A stretch of 33,368 nt of DNA from Lentisphaeria bacterium (GTDB lineage: Bacteria > Verrucomicrobiota > Lentisphaeria > Victivallales > UBA1829), in assembly GCA_017615635.1 (NCBI GenBank), contig JAFZZR010000078.1, forward strand, positions 1 to 33,368, written 5' to 3'. The notes under the pieces were generated by a model, which did no database searches, had not been told where the DNA came from, and saw only the letters and a program-made list of their open reading frames with translations. Every line of letters begins with the position of its first letter. Position 1 is the first letter of the stretch. Of the stretch, positions 8,240-16,165 are shown piece by piece. Made by a program: the position numbers and the translations under genes.

Positions 8240-9508
8240 ATGAACGAATATGAAAACCGTCTGAAGTGGTTCCATGAGGCCCGGTTCGGCCTTTACATCC
8301 ATTTCGGCCTCTACTCCATTCCCGGACGGGGAGAGTGGACCATGTACTCCGAGCGGATCCCGGCACCGGAGTATGCCCGTCTGGCGGATCAGTTCCGCCC
8401 GGAGCCCGGGTGCGCGAAGGAGTGGATCTCGGCGGCGGCTGCCGCGGGGGCGAAATATGTGGTTCTGACGACACGTCATCACGATGGATACTGCCTGTTC
8501 GACAGCCAATGCTCCGACTTTACGAGCGTGAAACGGGGGCCGGGGCGGGATCTTGTCCGGGAGTATGCGGAGGCCGCCCGTGCGGCCGGACTCCGGGTCG
8601 GATTCTATTACTCGCTGCTTGACTGGCGTTTTCCCGGGTACTTCGAACCGGAAAAATATCCGGAATCCCGCGAAGCGCTGATCGCTCAGGCGCATGATCA
8701 GGTCCGCGAACTCATGACGAACTACGGAAAGATCGACCTTCTGGAATACGACGGCGGATGGGACTCCCGTCTGCGTACGGGACGTCCCCAGTGGGCGGAA
8801 TTCTGGCGTTCCGCCGAGCTCAATGCCATGGTGCGGAAGCTCCAGCCGGGGATCCTCATCAACGACCGTTCCGGAACGGACGAGGATCTGGAGACGCCGG
8901 AACAGGAAGTGCGTCCGGGGAGCCGGGGCGTCTCGGAAAGCTGCATGTGCATCGGCGATTCCTGCGCCTGGGGATATACGAGGTTCAATCCGAACTGGAA
9001 AACGGCGGAACAGCTTCTGCAGCATCTGATCCAGGCAGCCCAGGGCGGCGGAAACTTTCTGCTGAACGTGGGGCCGGATCCCGCGGGTCGCATCCGGAGC
9101 GAGGAACTGGACCGTCTGGCCGCGCTGGGCGGCTGGCTCCGGGAAAACGGCGAAGCCGTCTACAACGCCTTCCCCTGTTCTCTGATCGGAAGCGCGAAGC
9201 CCGGTACGGTGGATCTGAATCTGCAGGGGCCCTGGACGCGGAAAGGATCATGCGGCTACTGGTGCATGTTCCGGTGGCCGGGCGTCGAGGCGGTTGCGGT
9301 CCGGATCAAAACGCCGGTGAAGCGGGTGACTCTCCTGAAAACGGGCGAGGAGTTTCCGTTCGAGTGGGATGCGCGGACGCAGCGGCTGAAGATACGCGGA
9401 CTTCCGGTATTTCCGCCGGATGCGCTCTGCTCCGTCCTGAAGGTGGAATTCGAGGGCGTGCCCGAGCTGGGTACGGAAGAGGATCTCTCCCGCTGGCTGG
9501 CCGGATGA
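8240..9508 (+). CDS. Alpha-L-fucosidase, GH29 family, cytoplasmic
   Basis: The product is 422 residues, started at ATG 8240 with AAAGGA eight bases upstream (8226-8231). GH29 enzymes release terminal L-fucose with retention of configuration. Family signatures seen are the IHFGLYS strand (20-26), TTRHHDGYCLFDS (77-89) and IDLLEYDGGWD (165-175), in which D171 is in the place of the catalytic nucleophile. The NDRSGTDEDLETPEQEV stretch is also typical. There is no signal peptide, so it would act on imported oligosaccharides. The C-terminal region after about residue 310 is a short beta domain. It has its own promoter and lies between the two halves of the signalling system without obvious functional linkage. 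A possible role is degrading fucosylated host or algal glycans, or recycling fucose. Confidence 0.9.
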   Translation: MNEYENRLKWFHEARFGLYIHFGLYSIPGRGEWTMYSERIPAPEYARLADQFRPEPGCAKEWISAAAAAGAKYVVLTTRHHDGYCLFDSQCSDFTSVKRGPGRDLVREYAEAARAAGLRVGFYYSLLDWRFPGYFEPEKYPESREALIAQAHDQVRELMTNYGKIDLLEYDGGWDSRLRTGRPQWAEFWRSAELNAMVRKLQPGILINDRSGTDEDLETPEQEVRPGSRGVSESCMCIGDSCAWGYTRFNPNWKTAEQLLQHLIQAAQGGGNFLLNVGPDPAGRIRSEELDRLAALGGWLRENGEAVYNAFPCSLIGSAKPGTVDLNLQGPWTRKGSCGYWCMFRWPGVEAVAVRIKTPVKRVTLLKTGEEFPFEWDARTQRLKIRGLPVFPPDALCSVLKVEFEGVPELGTEEDLSRWLAG

Positions 9509-9538
9509 GAAGGCGGAAAGTTTTTTGATGCGTGCAGC

Positions 9539-9567
9539 TTGAAAAGGGGGGACAGCCGGTGTATATT
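9539..9567 (+). promoter_or_regulatory. Sigma70-like promoter for the STAS-glycosyltransferase operon
   Basis: TTGAAA (9539-9544), 17 bases, TATATT (9562-9567). No other promoter is evident before the four glycosyltransferase genes, so it probably drives all five genes to 14988. Confidence 0.7.
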
Positions 9568-9629
9568 TTACGGCGGAATGTTTTGCAGAACAGAAAATAA
9601 AATAAGAAAGGTCGTGCGGGAGCGGTAGA

Positions 9630-9962
9630 ATGGATTATCAGTTCGAAATGGTCGGTGATGTGCTCAAGATTTCGCTGGACGGACGTCTGGTTGCGGCCTG
9701 CTCCGAAGATTTCAAGGAAACGATGTTCGAACGTCTGAAGGATCATAAGTCCATTCTGTTCGATCTGACCAAGATGGCGCATATCGATTCCTCCGGGCTC
9801 GGCGCTCTGGTCTCCATTCTGCAGCGGGTCAATTCCTCCGGCGGTGTCATCAAGCTGGCCTGCCTGCAGCCCCGGCCGCGCATCGTCTTCGATATTACCA
9901 AGATCTGCCGTGTTTTCGATATTTACGACACGGTGGACGAGGCGATCGCCAGTTTCAAATGA
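9630..9962 (+). CDS. STAS-domain anti-anti-sigma factor-like protein
   Basis: The product is 110 residues, a single STAS domain of usual size. Residues 51-58 read HIDSSGLG, the classical phosphorylation motif of SpoIIAA/RsbV proteins, so S54 or S55 is the expected target of an RsbW-type kinase. GGGAG at 9618-9622 is seven bases before the start. It is the first gene of an operon whose other four genes are glycosyltransferases, with a 30-base gap to the next gene. Its expected kinase and phosphatase are both in the protein encoded at 6291-7970. No sigma factor or separate anti-sigma gene is visible, so the output might be a direct protein interaction rather than transcription, as for SypA or HsbA. 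Confidence 0.92.
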   Translation: MDYQFEMVGDVLKISLDGRLVAACSEDFKETMFERLKDHKSILFDLTKMAHIDSSGLGALVSILQRVNSSGGVIKLACLQPRPRIVFDITKICRVFDIYDTVDEAIASFK

Positions 9963-9992
9963 TCCGCCGCAGACCGAAACGGAGTTGCTGAT

Positions 9993-10841
9993 ATGGCCAT
10001 GGAATCTGTCAGCATCCTGGTCCGCTCCCGTAACGACGAACCGTTCGCGGAGGCAACGTTCCGGTCGATCCTGGAGCAGGACTCCCCGCTCCCGTTCGAA
10101 GTCGTCAGCTGCGACGACGCCTCGGAAGACCGGACGCCGGAAATCATAGAATCGTTTCCCGAAGTGAAGAGACTGCCCCGTCCCGAAGGACCGTATCTGC
10201 CCGGGAAGCGGCTGAACTACATGATCCGCCACTGCACCGGAGATATCGTGGTGTTCAACAATGCCGATGCCGTCCCTCAAAACCGGTCGTGGCTGCGCAA
10301 TCTTATCAAACCTCTGCTGGATGGCTCGGCGGATGCCGTGTATGCCAATCAGCTGGCCCGTCCGGATGCGGACTGGCTCGTCCGCAAAGACAACCTGCGT
10401 GCGTTCGGAGACGGGCGGATCGCGGCGCAATGGCGCTTCTTTTTTTCGCTGGCATCGGCTGCCGCCGGAAGAGACGATCTGCTGCACCGTCCCTTCGATG
10501 AAGAGATCCGGTACTCGGAAGACGTGGAGTGGGCGCACCGGGAGCCGATCCGGATCGTCTACGTGCCGGACGCGCTGGTGGAGCATTCGCACAACTACAC
10601 CTTGCCGGAGCTGAAACGGAGGTTTTACGGAGAGGGCTTTGCGGACGGCCGGATTTTCGGCGATTCGCCCTCCCTTTTCCGGGAAATGGCGTCCGCGGCC
10701 CGGGAGACTTTGAGAGATTTCGCGTTCCTCCTGAAAAATCCGCAGGGACTGATGGAACTTCCGGGTGCGCCCGTCCGCCGTTTCGTCCAGCGGTACAATC
10801 ACTGGAAAGGAGTGTCGGATTATGTCCGCGGCAAACATTAG
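9993..10841 (+). CDS. GT2-family glycosyltransferase
   Basis: The product is 282 residues. The GT-A fold starts with SVSILVRSRN (5-14), followed by the CDDASEDRT loop (40-48), the metal/nucleotide-binding NNADA (89-93) in place of DxD, and an EDVEW motif (176-180) that fits the catalytic ED-x-x-W of polysaccharide GT2 enzymes. No membrane helix is seen, so it would work at the inner leaflet on a lipid-linked acceptor. GGAG at 9981-9984 supports ATG 9993. The last 20 bases overlap the next gene. The donor sugar cannot be told; rhamnosyltransferase-like members share this layout. Confidence 0.87.
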   Translation: MAMESVSILVRSRNDEPFAEATFRSILEQDSPLPFEVVSCDDASEDRTPEIIESFPEVKRLPRPEGPYLPGKRLNYMIRHCTGDIVVFNNADAVPQNRSWLRNLIKPLLDGSADAVYANQLARPDADWLVRKDNLRAFGDGRIAAQWRFFFSLASAAAGRDDLLHRPFDEEIRYSEDVEWAHREPIRIVYVPDALVEHSHNYTLPELKRRFYGEGFADGRIFGDSPSLFREMASAARETLRDFAFLLKNPQGLMELPGAPVRRFVQRYNHWKGVSDYVRGKH

Positions 10842-12057
10842 GGTCGCGCACGTCCTGCGCCGTTTCACCCGGTCGGAATGGGGCGGTACGGAAAGCGTGG
10901 TATGGAATACGGTCCTCCAGCTGCGGGCCCGCGGAGCGGATCCGGAGATCCTGACCACCAGTGCGCTGTCGAAGCCCGGGGAGGAATGGGACGACGGCGT
11001 GAGGATACGCCGTTTCCCCTACTGGTATCCCTATTTTCCCATGACGGGGCGTGCGGCGCTGGAAATGGATAAGAAGGGCGGCAATCCGTTTTCGCCGGGT
11101 TTGTTCCGGGCGCTGAAAAAGGGACGGTTCGATCTGATCCACATCCATTGCGGCGGACGCCTTTCCGTCATGTGCGCTTTGACCGCTCACCGGCTGGGGA
11201 TCCCCTGCGTCATCAGCCTTCACGGCGGATTCGCCGCCGTCCCCGACGGGGAACTGAAGAACATGATGGCGCCCGCGCGCGGCCGGTTCCATTACGGCGG
11301 AATCATCGACCGGATCGCCGGATACCGGCGCAATGCCGTGGCGGAATCGGATGCGGTGATCTGCATCAGCCGTGCCGAAGAGCGGCTGCTGAAAGAACAA
11401 TTTCCGGACCGCCGGATCGTCTATCTGCCCAACGGCGTGAACTGCGATGAGTTTGCACAGAAGCCTTCCAGCACACCGCAGGCGGAGTGGCGGATCCCCG
11501 CAGACCGCCGTCTGATCCTCTGCATCTCCCGGATCGACTATCAGAAAAATCAGAAGATTCTGCTGGAGATCCTGCGCAAAGATCCGAACAGCCATCTGCT
11601 TCTTCTGGGGCCGGTCACATCCCCCTGGTACTGCGAGGAAGTGAAGAACCGCGCGAAGGAACTCGGCGTGGCGGACCGGCTGACCGTCATCCCGGGACTC
11701 CCGCCCGGCGATCCCCGGCTCAAGGCCGTCTTGCACGAGGCGGATCTCTTTGTCCTGCCTTCTCTTCACGAACCCTTCGGGATCGTGGCTCTGGAGGCCT
11801 GGGCCGCGGGACTCCCGGTGCTGGCTTCCGGCGCGGGCGGTCTGGCGGACTTCATCACGCCCGAACGGAACGGACTGTTTTTCGATCCGGAGAAGCCGGA
11901 GTCGCTGGTCTGCGCGTACGAGCGGCTGATCGGAGATCCCGGTCTGCGGGAAAACCTTATCGCCCATGCGCAGGAGGATGTCCGGGCATTTTCCTGGCCT
12001 GCGCTGACCGACCGGCTGTTGAACCTGTACGGGGAACTTCTCCATGAAAAAAGGTGA
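10822..12057 (+). CDS. GT4-family glycosyltransferase
   Basis: The product is 411 residues. ATG 10822 is preceded by AAAGGAG (10806-10812) inside the end of the upstream gene; an in-frame ATG at 10765 lacks such a site. It has a GT-B fold with an N-terminal glycine-rich SEWGGTES loop that binds the acceptor or donor, and the retaining-enzyme E-x7-E motif at E317-E325 within HEPFGIVALE. The domain is complete and of typical length. It overlaps the next gene by 14 bases, so the operon is tightly coupled. It probably adds one retained-configuration sugar to the repeat unit; donor and acceptor are unknown. Confidence 0.9.
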   Translation: MSAANIRVAHVLRRFTRSEWGGTESVVWNTVLQLRARGADPEILTTSALSKPGEEWDDGVRIRRFPYWYPYFPMTGRAALEMDKKGGNPFSPGLFRALKKGRFDLIHIHCGGRLSVMCALTAHRLGIPCVISLHGGFAAVPDGELKNMMAPARGRFHYGGIIDRIAGYRRNAVAESDAVICISRAEERLLKEQFPDRRIVYLPNGVNCDEFAQKPSSTPQAEWRIPADRRLILCISRIDYQKNQKILLEILRKDPNSHLLLLGPVTSPWYCEEVKNRAKELGVADRLTVIPGLPPGDPRLKAVLHEADLFVLPSLHEPFGIVALEAWAAGLPVLASGAGGLADFITPERNGLFFDPEKPESLVCAYERLIGDPGLRENLIAHAQEDVRAFSWPALTDRLLNLYGELLHEKR

Positions 12058-13183
12058 GATCCTGTATTGCGGAGAGTACACCGGTTTCGCCGGCGGAATC
12101 GAACGCTATGCGTTCCGGACAGCGCAGTGTCTGCGCGAGGCGGGATGGAGCGTCGACTGGTGCGGGACTCGTTCCGCACGCGGCGAAGAGTCGTTCCGGT
12201 GTGGATTCGACCGCGTGTTTTCCCCGGACGATCTGCCTGCGGAGATGTCCGGCTGCCGTCTGGCGATCCTGCACAAGCTGCCCGATGCGGAATTTCTGGC
12301 CCGGCTTCGCGCCCGGCTTGGAGACCGTCTGGTTTTTCTGGCTCACGATCATGATCTGTACTGTCCGCGCCGCCATTACTATACGCCGTTCGGCCGGATC
12401 AACTGCCATCGTGCTTTCGAACCGGTGCGGTGCGGTCTCTGCTCGCATCTGGCTTCGCCCCGGAACTGGCCGGATGCGGGCCGGAGCCGTTCGGCTCTGC
12501 TCCGGGAGCTGCGGGACCATCACGCCGCCGTGCTTTCCTCATTCATGAAGGACAATCTGGTGCGTAACGGGTTCCGGGAGGAACGGATCCACTCTCTCCC
12601 GCCGGTGATCGAACCCTCTGGCTCCATCCCCGCCCGGACCGAACCGGGGAAGGACTTCCGCATCCTGTTTCTGGGCCAGCTGATCCGGGGGAAGGGCGCC
12701 GATCTCTTTCTGCGGGCGCTGGCGGATCTGCGGATCCCATGGCGTGCGACGCTGGCCGGAGACGGGAATGACCGCACCATGCTGGAGAATCTGGCGGAGT
12801 CGCTGAAAATCGCCGACCGGATCCGGTTCACCGGCTGGCTGGACGATCCGGGATCCTGTTTCGCCGACTGCGATGCGGCGGTGTTTCCCTCACGCTGGCA
12901 GGAGCCGTTCGGCCTTTCCGGCGCGGAGGCCCTGGCTCACGGCGTACCCGTCGTCGCATTCGACGTCGGCGGCGTGCGGGAGTGGCTGGCTCACGGCGTC
13001 TCCGGCTTTCTCGTACCGGAGCTGGATGTCGCCGCGTTTTCCGCGAAACTGGAGGAACTGTACGAAGATCCGGCTCTCCGGAAACGCCTGGGCGCTTCCG
13101 GCGCGGAGCAAATGCGCGAACGTTTCTCCCGGATCCGTTTCCTGGAAGCGGTCGAGCGTCTGACCGAGGCGGTGAATCCATGA
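12044..13183 (+). CDS. GT4-family glycosyltransferase with cysteine cluster
   Basis: The product is 379 residues of GT-B fold. The N terminus has a TGFAGGIERY glycine loop and the C-terminal half has E287-E295 in QEPFGLSGAE, the retaining E-x7-E pair. Residues about 107-135 contain a DLYCPRR segment and further cysteines ending in CGLCS. This cysteine-rich insertion is seen in a subset of GT4 polysaccharide enzymes and may bind a metal. The start overlaps the preceding gene, and the stop overlaps the next start as ATGA. The sugar donor is not predictable from sequence alone. Confidence 0.88.
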   Translation: MKKGEILYCGEYTGFAGGIERYAFRTAQCLREAGWSVDWCGTRSARGEESFRCGFDRVFSPDDLPAEMSGCRLAILHKLPDAEFLARLRARLGDRLVFLAHDHDLYCPRRHYYTPFGRINCHRAFEPVRCGLCSHLASPRNWPDAGRSRSALLRELRDHHAAVLSSFMKDNLVRNGFREERIHSLPPVIEPSGSIPARTEPGKDFRILFLGQLIRGKGADLFLRALADLRIPWRATLAGDGNDRTMLENLAESLKIADRIRFTGWLDDPGSCFADCDAAVFPSRWQEPFGLSGAEALAHGVPVVAFDVGGVREWLAHGVSGFLVPELDVAAFSAKLEELYEDPALRKRLGASGAEQMRERFSRIRFLEAVERLTEAVNP

Positions 13184-14988
13184 AGATCCTTCTTTCCTGC
13201 GTGCCGTTCGACGGCGGAAAATCGGGTATTTCGGTGTACGTCCGCGAGCTCGTTGCGGCGCTGAAGGCACAGGGACATTCCCTGACCCTGATCGTGGAGG
13301 CCGATGCGGCGGATTCCTTCCCGGACTATGACCGGATCATCCTCCCGAAAATCTGTCGCAGGGCCGTCGTTTCCATGCTGTACCATCTGTTCATCCTGCC
13401 TTTCCGGATCCGGTTCCGGGCGTACGACATGATGATCCTGTGCGCGGCGAACCGCCGGGCCCTGTGCCGGTATCCGATCTTCACGGTCGCGGTGGTCCAC
13501 GATCTTTCGCAGTATCACGTCAAGGCCAAATACGACTGCTTCCGGATGTTCTATATCCGGTATCTGCTGCCCTGGTTTGTCCGGCGTGCTCCGGCGGTGG
13601 CGGCGATCAGCCGATCCACGGCCGCCGACCTCAAAAAATATTGGCATATACCGGAACGCCGGATCCATGTGATCTATGACGGGCTTTCCATTCCGGAAGG
13701 GAAGGAAAGTGCGGAGCCGTGGCTTCGCGAACACGGGGTGACCCGGCCGTACATTCTCTACATTTCAAGGCTGGAGCATCCGGGGAAAAATCATGTGAAT
13801 CTGATCAAAGCCTACAGCTCCCTGCCAGCGGAGCTGGCGGAACGCTTCGATCTCGTCCTGCCCGGTTCGGACTGGAACGGAGCGGAGACCGTTCACCGGG
13901 CGGCGGAGAACTCTCCGTACGCCTCGCACATCCACTTTCCCGGCTTCGCAGACCGGGAATTTCTGCCGGACCTGTACCGGAGGGCTGCCTGCTACGTCTT
14001 TCCTTCCTTTTTCGAGGGATTCGGCCTTTCTCTGATCGAGGCCATGTACTGCGGTACGCCATGCGGCTGCTCCCGGAGCTCCTCCCTGGGCGAACTGGGT
14101 GAGGGCGCCGCTCTTCTCTTCGATCCGGAAAAGCCCGAAGAGATCGCGTCCGTGCTGAAGGAACTTCTGACTCTGACGGAAAGCCGCCGCGAGGAACTGC
14201 GGCAGGCCGGATTCCATCGGGCGGCACAGTTTTCCTGGGAGACGGCGGCCCGGCAGTTCGCGGAATTGCCGTCGCGCCGTCCGTTCATCTTCGGCGTGCC
14301 TTGCGACAACGTCACCATGGCGCAGGCGCTGGACCGTCTGGACGAACTGATCCGCCGCCGATCCGGATTCGCCGCCTTCATCAATGCCCACTGCCTGAAC
14401 ATCGCCTGCAAGGATCCGGCGTATGTGGACATTCTGAACCGGGCGGATGCCGTCTGGCCGGACGGAAGCGGGATCCGCATGGCGGGCCGGATCCGCCGTT
14501 TTCCCGTGCCGGAAAACGTCAACGGGACCGATATGTTTCCCCTGATCTGTGCGAAGCCGTACCGGATCTTCATGCTGGGCGCCGCGCCCGGCGTGGCGGA
14601 AAAGGCCATGGCCAATGCACAGGCGGAATTCCCCGGTGCGCAATTCGTGGGCGCCGCGCCCGGTTTTTTTGCCGATGAGGCGGAAGAACGGGCTGTCATC
14701 AAGCGGATCAATGTGCTGGATCCGGACGTCCTGCTGGTCGCCATGGGCGTGCCCCGGCAGGAAAAATGGATCGACGAACACCGTTCCGAGCTGGTTTGCG
14801 GCGTTGTGATGGCCGTGGGCGGTCTGCTGGATTTCGTTTCCGGACGGATCCCCCGCGCCCCGCTCTGGATGCGGAAGCTCGGCATCGAATGGTGCTACCG
14901 TCTGTATCAGGAACCCGTCCGGCTCTTCCGGCGCTACGTCCTCGGCAATCCGCTGTTCCTTCTGCGGGTCATCTTCCGGAAGGATTGA
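13180..14988 (+). CDS. Fused GT4 - WecG/TagA/CpsF (GT26) bifunctional glycosyltransferase
   Basis: The product is 602 residues; the start ATG 13180 overlaps the previous stop. Residues 1 to about 360 are a complete GT4 enzyme with a GGKSGISVY N-terminal loop and E279-E287 in EGFGLSLIE. From about 366 to the end is a complete WecG/TagA domain: TMAQALD, the FINAHCLN strand, ADAVWPDGSGIR, NGTDMF, MGVPRQEKW and the GGLLDFVSG motif, followed by the typical C-terminal basic helix around WCYRLYQEPVRLFRR. GT26 enzymes such as WecG, TagA and GumM transfer a sugar to an undecaprenyl-linked acceptor. One polypeptide may therefore add two successive sugars to the lipid-linked repeat. The sequence at the junction is continuous, with no frameshift. 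It ends 20 bases inside the convergent gene. Confidence 0.9.
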   Translation: MKILLSCVPFDGGKSGISVYVRELVAALKAQGHSLTLIVEADAADSFPDYDRIILPKICRRAVVSMLYHLFILPFRIRFRAYDMMILCAANRRALCRYPIFTVAVVHDLSQYHVKAKYDCFRMFYIRYLLPWFVRRAPAVAAISRSTAADLKKYWHIPERRIHVIYDGLSIPEGKESAEPWLREHGVTRPYILYISRLEHPGKNHVNLIKAYSSLPAELAERFDLVLPGSDWNGAETVHRAAENSPYASHIHFPGFADREFLPDLYRRAACYVFPSFFEGFGLSLIEAMYCGTPCGCSRSSSLGELGEGAALLFDPEKPEEIASVLKELLTLTESRREELRQAGFHRAAQFSWETAARQFAELPSRRPFIFGVPCDNVTMAQALDRLDELIRRRSGFAAFINAHCLNIACKDPAYVDILNRADAVWPDGSGIRMAGRIRRFPVPENVNGTDMFPLICAKPYRIFMLGAAPGVAEKAMANAQAEFPGAQFVGAAPGFFADEAEERAVIKRINVLDPDVLLVAMGVPRQEKWIDEHRSELVCGVVMAVGGLLDFVSGRIPRAPLWMRKLGIEWCYRLYQEPVRLFRRYVLGNPLFLLRVIFRKD

Positions 14989-16165
14989 CCGCTCCGGCAA
15001 CGATGTCCGCCAGAAGACGGCTCTGCCGCTTCCGGTAATTCTCCCCGGAAAATTCCTCCGCCCGGGCCGCACAGCGTTTCTGCTGCGCCTCGCGGAATGC
15101 GGGATCGGTCAGCAGGTGCGCCAGGATCCCCGCCGCCTCGTCCGCGTCACGGTAGGTGAGTTCGGGTGTATCCACGATCTCCTGCGTGCCGCCCTCGTTC
15201 GGGACCAGTGCGATATTTCCCGCCTTGAGGTACTCCGTGACGGAGATCCCGAACGCCTCGTCGCGTTCCGCGTGAATTGCATACGTTCCGGCCAGGAGGA
15301 ACGCTTCCTTTTCTTCGCGGTAGACGGGTCCGTGAAGGCGGACCCAGGGATGTTCCTTTTCGATTTTGCGCAGGGCGTCGGAACAGGCGCTGTCATCCAG
15401 CAGTCCGCCGATGTGAAGCGAAAGATCAAGACCGGTGATCCGCCGGGCTTCTTCCACGATGCGGAAAATCTCGTCGATTTTCTTGTCGGGCGAGATCCGG
15501 CCGAGGCAGTTCACCCGGAGGGGATCCCTTTTGACTTCCGCCTCATGAAATTCAAAGATCGTGGGCGGATAAAACACCTGGCTGCTGAAGGATCCGTAGA
15601 AGGCACGCATGGTCTCCTCCACATAGCGGGAGGTGGGGTAGATCCGTTCCCTCGGATCACGCAGGATCCTGCGGGTGGACCGGATGCCCAGGATCGGGCG
15701 CAGGATATTTTCCGCCAGCAGGGTGCGGATCTTCCGCTTCAGCAGGGATGCCCCGGTCAGCGGTTTGCGGTGCATGAAAAAGTCGTTGAATGCGTTATCC
15801 CCGAACATGCGCATGAAGTAGATGAAATGATGGGCCGGCTTGCCGAAATCGAACATATTCACGGTGGAAATGCAGATATCCGCCTCCTTCGCCAGTTTTT
15901 TCAGCTGTCTCGTCCGGTAGAACGGAAGAATGGAATCCAGCTTGCAGAGGAAGGCGCTTTCCGGTTTGACCAGCACGACCTTGAGCCGCTCCGTGTCGAT
16001 GGGGATCCCGCAGAGTTTCGCGGCGTTTTCCACATCGGAAGGCCAGTTCAGCGCCAGGGTCACCTCGCAGGTTTTCTGCAGTTCCGCAAAAAAGAGAAGA
16101 GGCATATATTCGCTGCCGCCCAGTTCCCGGGCGAATTGCGTGAAGTAGATCAGAACTCTTTTCAT
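14969..16165 (-). CDS. GT4-family glycosyltransferase (ALG11-like)
   Basis: The product is 398 residues, started at ATG 16165, which overlaps the upstream stop (ATGA); the open frame upstream of it is an artefact. The N terminus MKRVLIYFTQ with an ARELGGSEY loop and the C-terminal half with GRISPDKKID and E303-E311 in DEAFGISVTE mark a retaining GT-B enzyme. The central region with HHFIYFMRMF and basic helices recalls ALG11-type mannosyltransferases, but substrate transfer from that likeness is weak. It is the last gene of the long minus-strand operon, and its 3' end overlaps the convergent fusion gene by 20 bases. Confidence 0.85.
   Translation of the reverse strand: MKRVLIYFTQFARELGGSEYMPLLFFAELQKTCEVTLALNWPSDVENAAKLCGIPIDTERLKVVLVKPESAFLCKLDSILPFYRTRQLKKLAKEADICISTVNMFDFGKPAHHFIYFMRMFGDNAFNDFFMHRKPLTGASLLKRKIRTLLAENILRPILGIRSTRRILRDPRERIYPTSRYVEETMRAFYGSFSSQVFYPPTIFEFHEAEVKRDPLRVNCLGRISPDKKIDEIFRIVEEARRITGLDLSLHIGGLLDDSACSDALRKIEKEHPWVRLHGPVYREEKEAFLLAGTYAIHAERDEAFGISVTEYLKAGNIALVPNEGGTQEIVDTPELTYRDADEAAGILAHLLTDPAFREAQQKRCAARAEEFSGENYRKRQSRLLADIVAGAVNPSGR

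Noticed and set aside
9306..10958. A 550-codon open frame on the minus strand
   Set aside because: It crosses the fucosidase end, the promoter, the STAS gene and a glycosyltransferase gene, all clearly coding on the plus strand.
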